Assembly (NCBI RefSeq): GCF_000382325.1
Contig: NZ_KB908056.1
Span: forward strand, 997,148-1,061,147
Direction: 5' to 3'
DNA from: Woodsholea maritima DSM 17123
GTDB taxonomy: Bacteria > Pseudomonadota > Alphaproteobacteria > Caulobacterales > Maricaulaceae
Length of the DNA stretch: 64,000 nt
Positions 9,149-16,642 of this stretch are shown piece by piece; within the stretch, counting starts at the first letter, position 1, and every line of letters begins with the position of its first letter. The notes beneath the pieces were generated by a model, which was not told where the DNA came from, did not search any database, and saw only the letters and a program-made list of their open reading frames with translations. The position numbers and the translations under genes are program-made.

Positions 9149-10897
9149 CTACCCCGCAGAGCCGACACGGCCTAGGCGCTGAAAGGCCCATCGGACCCGG
9201 TTGGGCGGACGATCACCGGCCCCAAAGGGTTCGGCTTCCCCGCTGACCACCAGCTGTGTTGACCGCAAAGGTTGAGCCCCTTTTGCAAGATAAACAGAGC
9301 GTTCTAAACGCACAGGTCCCCCATCGGTTCTAAACCGCCAGCCTTCACCATTGGATAATACTAACAAAGCGCTCATGGAGTCACGCGAAAGTGAGGCCTT
9401 AACATCAGGGTGAAGGTGGAAACGAATGGCAAAACTATAGCGCTGTTCGGGATCGGGAGAGGGTCCGTCTTCAACGGGGCGATATAATGCGTCTTCCCCG
9501 CGCAAATCCCCGCCATCGGTGGCAAGGAAGAGCCGCCGACGCACAGAGAGGCCGAATTTCTGACGATAGCCATCATGGGTGGCTTCCAGCCAAACGCCCT
9601 TATCTTCTTCATTACGCCTTGCTTTTATGGGGTCGGGATTGCGAATGAGGCGGGGGCCCAACATGCGCCGGGCCCAGCCTGGTTCTAAGCTTCTGACGGA
9701 GGAAATTTCTTCTAAGGTGAGGGTAGAGTGTGCAGGCGTCGCACGCACAACTTCACGCCATTGGCTGGGTTGATCATCTGACCAGCCGCAATTGACGACG
9801 ATGCGATGATCGGCGGCAAAAAACTCAAACGCTAATGCCCCGGCATGGGCTGTGACAGAATGGGCGCCTTTGGGGGCTCCGCCTGCATCGAGAATGACGA
9901 GAGCCCCATGGGCTTCGGCGCGATGATAGGAGGAATGTGGGGCGACCCCAAAGGGGTTGGCTTTTACCCCAGCGCGCGCCAAAGCTTCGTGTATCGCGCT
10001 GGCATCGCTTTGACCGCCGCCATTAAACGCGGCTAGCCCGGTATCCCCGGCCTGGAAGAAGCGAACGAAAGGTGCAAGCCGATCAAGCGTGCGCAGGATA
10101 TCTTTGTGAAGCGTATATCCGGCTTGTCCGGCGAGATCTTTTAAAATCACCAGCTCGCATAGAACCCGCCCCGCAGTAGCAGGATTGCGATTGCAATGGC
10201 CCCCATCGGGCAGGATTTGCGCGTTTAACAGCGCTTGCAGCTGGGTTTCAGCCTTGTTAAGCGCAGCCTCATCCAAACCTAAGGCTAAAGCGGCCATGAG
10301 GCTGGTCAGCACAGCAAACAGCTTATCGCTGTCATCTTCCATCAGCTCTAAGGAGCGCAGGATATGGCGCACATGGCGATAGAGGATTTGAAAACGTTGC
10401 GCGCGCTGCGAGGCTTCGCCGCCCTCAAAGAGGGGTGAACCGGCACTCAGCCAATAACGAAGCCGGCGCGCGGCGACCTTGGGGGCCCAGGCAAACCAAT
10501 TCCAACGCCCGAAATGCAGGATCCAGTCATCAAGCAGATTTTGCGCTAAGGCCAAAGCGCCTTCGTCTTTCAGCGCGATAAGATGGGGAAGCCAGCGAAA
10601 AGCATGCAAGGATGCGGCAAAGCGTTTGGACGGTGCAGGTTGGGTCCAGGGGCTTTCGCCCTCATGAACGCTGAGATGCTCACCGGCGAGATAGAACTCG
10701 CCTTCAATGACCTGCTGGCCGCGCTCTTCACTGGCTGAGTACAGGGCAAGCAGATTGTATTTAAAGCCCTCTGGCACAGGTCCAGACAGGCTGACCATCC
10801 GATAGAGCGGGACCGTGTTGGCAAAGTCTGAGAAGTCCTGGCGCACGCGGCGCTGGAAACTGCCCAACAGGTCGACGGTCGAAATCGGTTTGGCCAT
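9149..10897 (-). CDS. Heparinase II/III-family protein
   Basis: A 582-residue protein of the alginate lyase/heparinase II/III superfamily: an (alpha/alpha) toroid in the first half (the W-rich segment around LDDWILHFGRWNWFAWAPK) and a beta-sandwich in the second. SSYHRAEAHGALVILDAGG and NCGWSDDQPSQWREVVRATPAHSTLTLE are typical of the family. No signal peptide is visible. It lies 5 bases downstream of rpe and 12 bases upstream of the dehydratase, consistent with one operon. The same gene sits beside purH in many alphaproteobacteria, where its substrate is unknown; a role in cell-surface glycan turnover is inference. Confidence 0.85.
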   Translation of the reverse strand: MAKPISTVDLLGSFQRRVRQDFSDFANTVPLYRMVSLSGPVPEGFKYNLLALYSASEERGQQVIEGEFYLAGEHLSVHEGESPWTQPAPSKRFAASLHAFRWLPHLIALKDEGALALAQNLLDDWILHFGRWNWFAWAPKVAARRLRYWLSAGSPLFEGGEASQRAQRFQILYRHVRHILRSLELMEDDSDKLFAVLTSLMAALALGLDEAALNKAETQLQALLNAQILPDGGHCNRNPATAGRVLCELVILKDLAGQAGYTLHKDILRTLDRLAPFVRFFQAGDTGLAAFNGGGQSDASAIHEALARAGVKANPFGVAPHSSYHRAEAHGALVILDAGGAPKGAHSVTAHAGALAFEFFAADHRIVVNCGWSDDQPSQWREVVRATPAHSTLTLEEISSVRSLEPGWARRMLGPRLIRNPDPIKARRNEEDKGVWLEATHDGYRQKFGLSVRRRLFLATDGGDLRGEDALYRPVEDGPSPDPEQRYSFAIRFHLHPDVKASLSRDSMSALLVLSNGEGWRFRTDGGPVRLERSVYLAKGAQPLRSTQLVVSGEAEPFGAGDRPPNRVRWAFQRLGRVGSAG

Positions 10898-10902
10898 AGG
10901 GC

Positions 10903-11565
10903 TTATGCGCCTTTAAGGGCTTGGATATTAGCGGCGTAGTCTTGAGGTCCGCCCTTGAAGACGGCAGACCCGGCCACCAGCGCCTTGGCACCGGCGTTAA
11001 CGCACGCCTTGGCCGTTTGCGGGTTCACCCCGCCATCGACCTCGATCAGGGTGGAAAGCCCGCGCGCATTGATGCGTTCTGCTAAGGTCTCGATTTTGCG
11101 TAACTGGTTGTCAATAAAGCTTTGTCCGCCAAAACCAGGATTAACGCTCATAATCAAAACCACATCGAGATCGTCCAACACGAAATCAATAACGTCCAAA
11201 GGCGTGGAGGGGTTCAAGGCGGCCCCGGCTTTGATTTTTAAGGCTTTAATGGCTTGAACGGTGCGGTGGAAATGGGGGCCGGCCTCGGGATGGGCGGTGA
11301 TGATATCGGCCCCGGCCTCAGCAAAGGCTTCTAGATAAGGATCGACCGGCGTGATCATCAAATGCACATCGAAGGGCTTGTCCGACCAGGGCTTTAAGGC
11401 TTTGACGACATTGGGCCCGATGGTGATGTTGGGCACGAAATGGCCATCCATCACATCAATATGGATCCAGTCGGCACCGGCGGCGTCGATGGCTTTGACC
11501 TCTTCGCCTAAACGCGCAAAATCAGCCGAGAGAATCGAGGGTGAAATCAAGGGAGTGTGGGTCAT
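10903..11565 (-). CDS. rpe: Ribulose-phosphate 3-epimerase
   Basis: Interconverts ribulose 5-phosphate and xylulose 5-phosphate in the pentose phosphate pathway. Starting at the ATG at 11565 gives 220 residues, the usual size; the open frame extends 15 codons further upstream but that extension ([14 protein letters not shown]) is not family-like. The TIM-barrel signatures are [33 protein letters not shown] (metal ligands H and D), [24 protein letters not shown] and LIEVDGGVN. It lies 60 bases after rsmB and 5 bases before the heparinase-like gene. Confidence 0.97.
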   Translation of the reverse strand: MTHTPLISPSILSADFARLGEEVKAIDAAGADWIHIDVMDGHFVPNITIGPNVVKALKPWSDKPFDVHLMITPVDPYLEAFAEAGADIITAHPEAGPHFHRTVQAIKALKIKAGAALNPSTPLDVIDFVLDDLDVVLIMSVNPGFGGQSFIDNQLRKIETLAERINARGLSTLIEVDGGVNPQTAKACVNAGAKALVAGSAVFKGGPQDYAANIQALKGA

Positions 11566-11625
11566 GGGGCATCGATACCAGTGTGTTAAGGTGCACGCAA
11601 GCAACGCCAAACTGTAAATCGGACT

Positions 11626-12975
11626 TTAGACCGACTTTGTAAGACGAGCGATGAAAAATCCGTCGATCCCCCCATATTCCGACCAATGATCGGGGCGGGT
11701 ACGTAGCCAGCCGGAGGGGTGCAGCGCCTCGCCCAGGGAGGGATAATCCTCGATCCCAAGGGGCAAGAGTTTGGCGTCGGGTGTCCGGTTCAAAAAGGCC
11801 GTGATTTGGTCTTCTCCCTCTTCAGGCTCCATCGAACAGGTGCAATAGATGAGCCGTCCACCGGGTTTTAACAGGGTATAAGCCTGATCCAAGATCCGGG
11901 CCTGTACTGCGCTTAAGGTTTCGATATCACTGGGAGATTTTGCCCATATGACTTCAGGGTTTTTGCGCAATGTCCCTGTGGCACTACACGGCGCATCGAC
12001 TAAGATCGCATCGAAAAGGTGATCATCATGCCATTGGGTGGCATCGGCGGTGACGATCTGGGCGTTCAGCCCCGTGCGCGCCAGATTTTGCTTCACCCGT
12101 TCGAGGCGCTTTTTTGAGCGATCAAGCGCGATGACTTCCGCACCCAGGCTGGCAAGTTGCAGGGTTTTACCCCCCGGCGCGGCACACAAATCGGCGATCC
12201 GTTCGCCGGGCTGGGGCGCAAGGATTTTTACCGGCAGGGCTGCACCCGCATCCTGGATCCACCAAAGACCCTCTTCAAACCCGTCGAGTTGGGTGACATC
12301 GGTGGATTTTGCGCGTCTCAAACTGCCCGTGGGCAGGATCTGCGCGTCCAGCCTTTCGGCCCAATCTTTGAGATCGGCCTCAGGCTTTAAGGTGAAATCG
12401 AGCGAGGGTTCTTTGGATCGGGCGGCGATGATGGCGCGGGTGGTCTCCTCACCATAGAAAGTGAGCCAGCGCGTCGCCAACCATTCGGGCAGATCTAACA
12501 GCGGATCAGCCTCAGCCAACAAAGCCGGGCCAAATTCCGCAACTTTGCGCAAAACGGCATTGGCGACATTTTTATATTTGCGGGTCAGGGGATCGGTGGC
12601 CATCAGGCGCACGCCTGCGTCCACTGCGGCATGGGCGGGTGTTTCTAAGATCAACAGATCACAGCTCGCCAACAGAAAGGTCGCGCGCGTCTTATTGGCA
12701 TGGTCTGACAGCGGGTGATCTAAAAACTGCTGATAGACATGATCGAGCGTGCCTTTACGCCGGATCGCATGGGCGCACAGGGCACGCGCAAAGCCGCGAT
12801 CGCGCGGCTCTAACAGATGAAAATCGCTTTGCTGGGCCAGCGCGGTCTCCACCATCTCCCCCGTGCCTAGGACTTGGATCAGGGCATCGAGCGCAATGGC
12901 GCGCGCATCACGTGGACGCGGCGGATGGGTGGATTTTGAGCGCGGGGCGGGGCGGTGTTTTGAGGTTTTTGTCAT
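11626..12975 (-). CDS. rsmB: 16S rRNA (cytosine-967-C5)-methyltransferase RsmB
   Basis: Methylates C967 of 16S rRNA using SAM. The protein has 449 residues with a basic N-terminal tail (KTSKHRPAPRSKSTHPPRPRDARA). A NusB-like RNA-binding domain spans about residues 25-165 and the Rossmann methyltransferase domain follows. Motif I is IADLCAAPGGKTLQLASLG, motif IV carries the helper cysteine (VDAPCSATGTLRKNPEVIW) and motif VI the catalytic cysteine (YCTCSMEPEEGE). It is the first gene of the minus-strand run down to the hydrolase at 4.7 kb, and 85 bases separate it from htpX upstream. Confidence 0.96.
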   Translation of the reverse strand: MTKTSKHRPAPRSKSTHPPRPRDARAIALDALIQVLGTGEMVETALAQQSDFHLLEPRDRGFARALCAHAIRRKGTLDHVYQQFLDHPLSDHANKTRATFLLASCDLLILETPAHAAVDAGVRLMATDPLTRKYKNVANAVLRKVAEFGPALLAEADPLLDLPEWLATRWLTFYGEETTRAIIAARSKEPSLDFTLKPEADLKDWAERLDAQILPTGSLRRAKSTDVTQLDGFEEGLWWIQDAGAALPVKILAPQPGERIADLCAAPGGKTLQLASLGAEVIALDRSKKRLERVKQNLARTGLNAQIVTADATQWHDDHLFDAILVDAPCSATGTLRKNPEVIWAKSPSDIETLSAVQARILDQAYTLLKPGGRLIYCTCSMEPEEGEDQITAFLNRTPDAKLLPLGIEDYPSLGEALHPSGWLRTRPDHWSEYGGIDGFFIARLTKSV

Positions 12976-13060
12976 GGGCGTGCTTGTTTAGCACGCCCCG
13001 TATGACCCGGCGAGTATCTGATCCAGAAAAAGCGCGCCTAGCCTCAGCCTCTCGCCTCCT

Positions 13061-14029
13061 TTAGCCCCAGGGGCCGCCAAAATCGCGTTTTGGTTGAGTG
13101 CTGGGGCGCCGTGATCCCCATGGACCGTCATCGTCGTTGACAGGCTGGGCACCATCACCAAAGGCGCGCGCCATTTCGTGCAGGCGCGCAATGCGGTTGG
13201 CCGTGGAAGGGTGGGTGGAGAAGAGATTGTCTTTTCCCAGGCCATTTAACGGGTTGATGATGAACATGTGCGCGGTGGCAGGGTTGCGCTCTGCCGCTTC
13301 ATTGATCGTGCCGCGGGCCCGCTGTTCGATTTTCTCTAGGGCAGAGGCGAGCGCCAGGGGATTGCCGCAAATCTCTGCCCCGCCTTTGTCGGCTTCATAT
13401 TCGCGGGTGCGCGAAATGGCCATTTGCACCAAGCCTGCGGCCATGGGGGCCAGAAACGCAACGAGGATCGCCCCCAGCGCATTGCCATTGCGTTCAGAGC
13501 TCGATCCGCCGCCAAACATGGCCGAGAACATGGCAAAATTGGCCAGCATGCCGATGGCCCCGGCGAGCGTTGCTGTGACGGTCATGGTCAGGGTATCGCG
13601 ATGGCGCACATGGGCCAGCTCGTGAGCCATAACGCCGCGCACTTCTTCACGATTGAGCATCTGTAGCAGACCCGTGGTGGCCGCAACGGCGCCATTTTGC
13701 GGATTACGCCCCGTGGCGAAGGCATTGGGTTGATCGGAGTGGATGATATAGATGCGTGGGGCTGGCATGCCCGCGCGCTGGGCCAAATCGGCGGTATCTT
13801 GGCCAAAGCGTAGCAGATGGGGATCCGCCTCATCCGGTGTGATCTCCCGCGCATTATGCATGCGCAGTACAATCTTATCGGCGTTCCAATAGGCAAAGAC
13901 ATTCATCATGGCCGCAAGGGCAAAGGCGATCAGCGCGCCCTGGGTGCCGCCGATCAGCGCACCGCAGCCCACGAAGAACGCGGTCAATGCGGCCAGTAAT
14001 GCAAAGGTACGAAGACCATTTCCCGTCAT
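13061..14029 (-). CDS. htpX: Zinc metalloprotease HtpX
   Basis: Inner-membrane M48 peptidase involved in membrane-protein quality control. The ATG at 14029 has AGGAAC 6-11 bases upstream and gives 322 residues; an upstream frame extension of 12 codons lacks support. Two transmembrane segments fill residues 6-45, and the HEXXH zinc site is [13 protein letters not shown] near residue 130. Two further hydrophobic segments lie at about 145-200, with the third zinc ligand glutamate in [12 protein letters not shown]. The last 25 residues (after [15 protein letters not shown]) form a Gly/Pro/Trp-rich tail ending DFGGPWG that looks unstructured. Divergent from the SDHAF4 gene. Confidence 0.95.
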   Translation of the reverse strand: MTGNGLRTFALLAALTAFFVGCGALIGGTQGALIAFALAAMMNVFAYWNADKIVLRMHNAREITPDEADPHLLRFGQDTADLAQRAGMPAPRIYIIHSDQPNAFATGRNPQNGAVAATTGLLQMLNREEVRGVMAHELAHVRHRDTLTMTVTATLAGAIGMLANFAMFSAMFGGGSSSERNGNALGAILVAFLAPMAAGLVQMAISRTREYEADKGGAEICGNPLALASALEKIEQRARGTINEAAERNPATAHMFIINPLNGLGKDNLFSTHPSTANRIARLHEMARAFGDGAQPVNDDDGPWGSRRPSTQPKRDFGGPWG

Positions 14030-14130
14030 AGTGTTCCTATCACCCTTTATGACAATCACTGACAAAGCCCCTGTGAGGGGTGCAGCTTTGTCCTATATTT
14101 TATGGGAATGGCGAAAGAAGAGTACAAGAG

Positions 14131-14340
14131 ATGTCAGAGATAATTGAAAATTCCAATGCAGAGCCTGAGGCTTCAAGAGAGCTGAGCCCGGCGGCGCAAC
14201 GCGCCCTGGCCGAAGCCGCTGAGCGCCGCGCCGCACGTGAGGAAGAAGAGCGCGCAACAGAGCTGGGCGGGCGTAAAAATGGCCCTGAACCCACGCGCTA
14301 TGGCGATTGGGAGAAGAAGGGCATTTTAAGCGACTTTTAA
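14131..14340 (+). CDS. DUF1674 / SDHAF4-like succinate dehydrogenase assembly factor
   Basis: A 69-residue protein. The C-terminal signature GGRKNGPEPTRYGDWEKKGILSDF is diagnostic for DUF1674, whose eukaryotic member SDHAF4 protects and matures the flavoprotein subunit of succinate dehydrogenase. The N-terminal half (residues 18-45) is an Ala/Glu/Arg-rich helix. The ATG at 14131 is chosen because the longer frame from 14080 adds residues unlike the family. It is divergent from htpX and sits alone, with a weak hairpin after it. Confidence 0.9.
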   Translation: MSEIIENSNAEPEASRELSPAAQRALAEAAERRAAREEEERATELGGRKNGPEPTRYGDWEKKGILSDF

Positions 14341-14361
14341 GGCTTTACACAAAAAGGTTAA

Positions 14362-14402
14362 CGCGCTTAGCGTATCAGAATGATACACGCGCTGGGCCTT
14401 TT
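14362..14402 (+). terminator. Possible terminator after the SDHAF4 gene
   Basis: A hairpin with core GTATCA-GAA-TGATAC and outer GCGC/GCGC pairing broken by internal mismatches, followed by CCTTTTATT. It lies 22 bases after the stop. The imperfect stem and short T tract make this moderate at best. Confidence 0.45.
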
Positions 14403-14480
14403 ATTGCTGATGACACCGCCTTACCCTGCTCTTGATGAGGGCGGGACGCGCGGGAGTGAGGCGGGTGAGATCGTATGACA

Positions 14481-14510
14481 ATAATAAGAATAACTAGATT
14501 TTCTTATTAT
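14481..14510. repeat. Perfect 10-bp inverted repeat at the 3' edge of the AT-rich Fic segment
   Basis: ATAATAAGAA (14481-14490) and TTCTTATTAT (14501-14510) flank a 10-base loop. Base composition shifts abruptly to AT-rich at about 14475. It lies 28 bases downstream of the Fic stop, so it may serve as a weak terminator or mark the boundary of inserted DNA. Confidence 0.6.
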
Positions 14511-14538
14511 AAAGAATTAAAAAATATGAATTTACAAG

Positions 14539-15888
14539 TTACATGAAAGACTTAGTCTCGCTTGAAACTTTATCCAAAAGATTTTGTGTTGCACGATAGT
14601 AATTGGTTTTTCCTGATTTGTGTTTCTTTAAGAAATTTAATTCAACTAATTTTTCTAAGTCGGTTCTAGCTGTTATATACACAACATTATGAATATTTTT
14701 GTGTTCATTTACTGTTATTGATTGAATTCTATTCTTGGCGATATCATTTAGTAGGCTAGATTGTCTGTGATTTAAAGATGAATCATTGATAATATAATTA
14801 AATTGATTTAGTTTTATTCTCTGACTTTCAATATAAGATTTGAGCGAATCAATTGATTGCAACACCATTTTTAATTGATATATAATAAAGTAAGTTAAAT
14901 CACCTCTGTCGGATTCGGTTTCGATATATGATTTAGCATATTTTATAGGTGCTTCTTTTAAAATTTTAGAAATAGATACATATTCTAAAAGCCAATATTT
15001 ATGCTTAAGGGCTGACCAGTAAAATAATGCCCGAGCAGTGCGGCCATTTCCATCAACAAACGGATGATCATACCCAATCATGAAGTGTAAAATTATTGAT
15101 TTAATTATTGGATGAATGAAATTTTTTTCATCGACATTTTGATTGGCGAATTCACACAATTTATTTAACCGCTCAGGCAATTCTGAAGCGCAAGGGGGGA
15201 TGTGATATATATCGCCACTTATTTCATCAGATACAGTAATATTATCAATTTCGTCCCGAAGTGCGCCGCATTTGCCTGGATTTCTTAAAGTACCTTGAGT
15301 AACAACTCTATGAATATCTAGGATAAGATCAATAGTAAGGGGTTCATTTATTCTATTTTTTATTAACCTTAGTGCTAGGTAATTATTTAGCACCATTCTT
15401 TCATCATTTGTTCTAGGTGTTTTGTTTTTTTCAATAAGTTCTTTGGCAACTTCGCGGGTTGTTGCTGCGCCTTCCATAGCTGAACTTGAAAAAGGCTCTT
15501 CAATAATTGATCTCGCTAGATATATGTTACTATCTTGACGGCTAAGAACATCGCTTTCGATTGCAAGTGTACCGCAAGCGTCTTTATCAATATTGCTGAG
15601 TGCGGAGCGTACAAAACTTGGCTCCGTAAATGAGAAAGGATCTGAATTTTTCTGATATAAACTAATGCTGCGACTTGCGCCATGCCTTGCGATACGTAGT
15701 GCAGCCCAGTATTCTTGTATGGTCATGCCGGTTGGGGGCTGCCGTCTTTTTAAGTCTTCCCAGTGTAAATATGAACCATTATCGCTATCAATCGTCATTG
15801 AAAGAAATTCGTTCATTTTTTCAGGAGATTTCGCAAAATTTTCTTGAATGATTTTGTATGGGTCCGGCGGTGGAGGATATAATCGCAT
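14539..15888 (-). CDS. Fic-family protein (probable AMPylase) with C-terminal winged helix
   Basis: A 449-residue protein of the Fic/DOC family; most members transfer AMP from ATP to a hydroxyl of a target protein. The active site is HPFVDGNGRTAR near residue 275, with catalytic His and the Asn/Arg residues intact. Near residue 140, SSSAMEGA matches the N-terminal inhibitory helix (S/T-x-x-x-E-G), so this is a self-inhibited class II Fic protein. The last 90 residues contain a winged-helix-like segment (HKNIHNVVYITARTDLEKLVELNFLKK), suggesting self-regulation. A good AAGGAC site precedes the ATG. Base composition is far more AT-rich than its neighbours, pointing to horizontal acquisition. No antitoxin gene is adjacent. 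Confidence 0.9.
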   Translation of the reverse strand: MRLYPPPPDPYKIIQENFAKSPEKMNEFLSMTIDSDNGSYLHWEDLKRRQPPTGMTIQEYWAALRIARHGASRSISLYQKNSDPFSFTEPSFVRSALSNIDKDACGTLAIESDVLSRQDSNIYLARSIIEEPFSSSAMEGAATTREVAKELIEKNKTPRTNDERMVLNNYLALRLIKNRINEPLTIDLILDIHRVVTQGTLRNPGKCGALRDEIDNITVSDEISGDIYHIPPCASELPERLNKLCEFANQNVDEKNFIHPIIKSIILHFMIGYDHPFVDGNGRTARALFYWSALKHKYWLLEYVSISKILKEAPIKYAKSYIETESDRGDLTYFIIYQLKMVLQSIDSLKSYIESQRIKLNQFNYIINDSSLNHRQSSLLNDIAKNRIQSITVNEHKNIHNVVYITARTDLEKLVELNFLKKHKSGKTNYYRATQNLLDKVSSETKSFM

Positions 15889-15898
15889 GATTCGTCCT

Positions 15899-15974
15899 TA
15901 TAAACGTTAGAAAATCCATATAAAATAGTTGTTTGCATAAAAAATTATGCTGATTTTTCGAAGAACGTTTATAG
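15899..15974. promoter_or_regulatory. Inverted repeat spanning the Fic promoter region
   Basis: TATAAACGTT (15899-15908) is repeated in reverse complement as AACGTTTATA (15965-15974), 56 bases apart. The first copy overlaps the Fic leader just upstream of its AAGGAC ribosome site and the second lies about 75 bases upstream of the ATG. The arrangement suits an operator bound by a dimer or a looping pair, for example the Fic protein's own winged helix; that is inference. Confidence 0.5.
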
Positions 15975-15993
15975 ACTATAATCGTTTTGATGG

Positions 15994-16269
15994 CTAGATG
16001 CTATGCGTGGATTTGTTTGATATATTTCCCCGCGCCCAAATCCGCTCATGACAGGTGTAGGCGACAGTTTGAACCGCGGGCTCAATCAGGCCAATGGCCA
16101 GCGCCGCTTTCAGATTGCCGGTCAGCATCCAGGCCACACTCATCGCCACACATAGATGCATGACGCTATAGCTTAGTGTTTTCAAAAAAAGCGAGCTGAA
16201 CCGTGGAAAGATCAATCCGCGCGGCCCGAAGGGGTTAAACAGCGCTTTGCCCTTTATGTAGGTATGCAT
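15994..16269 (-). CDS. DUF2061 family small membrane protein
   Basis: A 91-residue inner-membrane protein of unknown function. The ATG at 16269 has GGGAG about 11 bases upstream; an in-frame TTG at 16287 is a less likely start. The core LKTLSYSVMHLCVAMSVAWMLTGNLKAALAIGLIEPAVQTVAYTCHERIW is the DUF2061 signature, with two transmembrane segments separated by the TGN turn. The N-terminal 30 residues (HTYIKGKALFNPFGPRGL) are longer than in typical members. A Fur-like palindrome lies 43 bases upstream. Confidence 0.85.
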   Translation of the reverse strand: MHTYIKGKALFNPFGPRGLIFPRFSSLFLKTLSYSVMHLCVAMSVAWMLTGNLKAALAIGLIEPAVQTVAYTCHERIWARGNISNKSTHSI

Positions 16270-16311
16270 AATCAATATCGCTCCCAAGATTGCGCACTTT
16301 CATAATGCAAA

Positions 16312-16326
16312 TAAGAATTATTCTCA
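16312..16326 (-). promoter_or_regulatory. Candidate Fur box upstream of the DUF2061 gene
   Basis: TAAGAAT-T-ATTCTCA is a 7-1-7 inverted repeat with 6 of 7 symmetric pairs. It matches 11 of 14 informative positions of the classical Fur 7-1-7 consensus TGATAAT-N-ATTATCA. It lies 43 bases upstream of the ATG on the minus strand, in a promoter position. Iron control of the gene is inference. Confidence 0.5.
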
Positions 16327-16344
16327 TACAATCAAGGGGCGTGT

Positions 16345-16585
16345 GTGATTAAGGCAGAATGTGAGGGTGAGGGCCGTGAGGACGAAGGAGGTGAGCTTAG
16401 ACCGGCGCTGTACGTCGTTGGAGAAGCTGTGGGAAGCCCATGCGCAGTGAGGGAAGTCCTGGGGGCTGCGACGGTTCAGGGGAGCGGCAGAGGAAGGGGA
16501 GTGAGGATATCAGAGGACGCACCCACAGACAGCGCGCCCAGGAGCGGGCATAGGGAAGGGGGAAGCTATGAGGCTAGATGCGCCC
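16345..16585. other. Purine-rich intergenic stretch with repeated GTGAGG, no recognised gene
   Basis: About 240 bases between the DUF2061 promoter and the peptidase terminator. The plus strand is strongly G/A-rich and contains GTGAGG about five times plus GGGAGTGAGG. A plus-strand frame through it encodes an implausible low-complexity sequence. No match to RNase P, 6S, SRP or tmRNA landmarks was seen. The shared terminator at its right end would also stop a plus-strand transcript, so a small RNA is possible but unproven. Confidence 0.4.
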
Positions 16586-16587
16586 AT

Positions 16588-16620
16588 GAAAAAAAGCCCC
16601 GGCTTTGCAGCCGAGGCTTT
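16588..16620 (-). terminator. Rho-independent terminator of the M3 peptidase gene
   Basis: On the minus strand AGCCTCGGCT, loop GCAA, AGCCGGGGCT with one G-T pair, then seven T. It lies about 22 bases after the peptidase stop. The plus strand also reads stem plus TTTT, so it could act in both directions. Confidence 0.88.
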
Positions 16621-16642
16621 TAATCCTTCAGGCTAAGAAGGC

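Noticed and set aside
16345-16585. RNase P RNA, suggested by GAGGGAAGTCC
   Set aside because: The other universally conserved landmarks, such as the GGTAAGAGC region and matching 3' end, are absent.
16345-16623. Plus-strand 92-codon frame in the purine-rich stretch
   Set aside because: The product is low-complexity Gly/Glu/Arg-rich with no domain, and it runs into the terminator.
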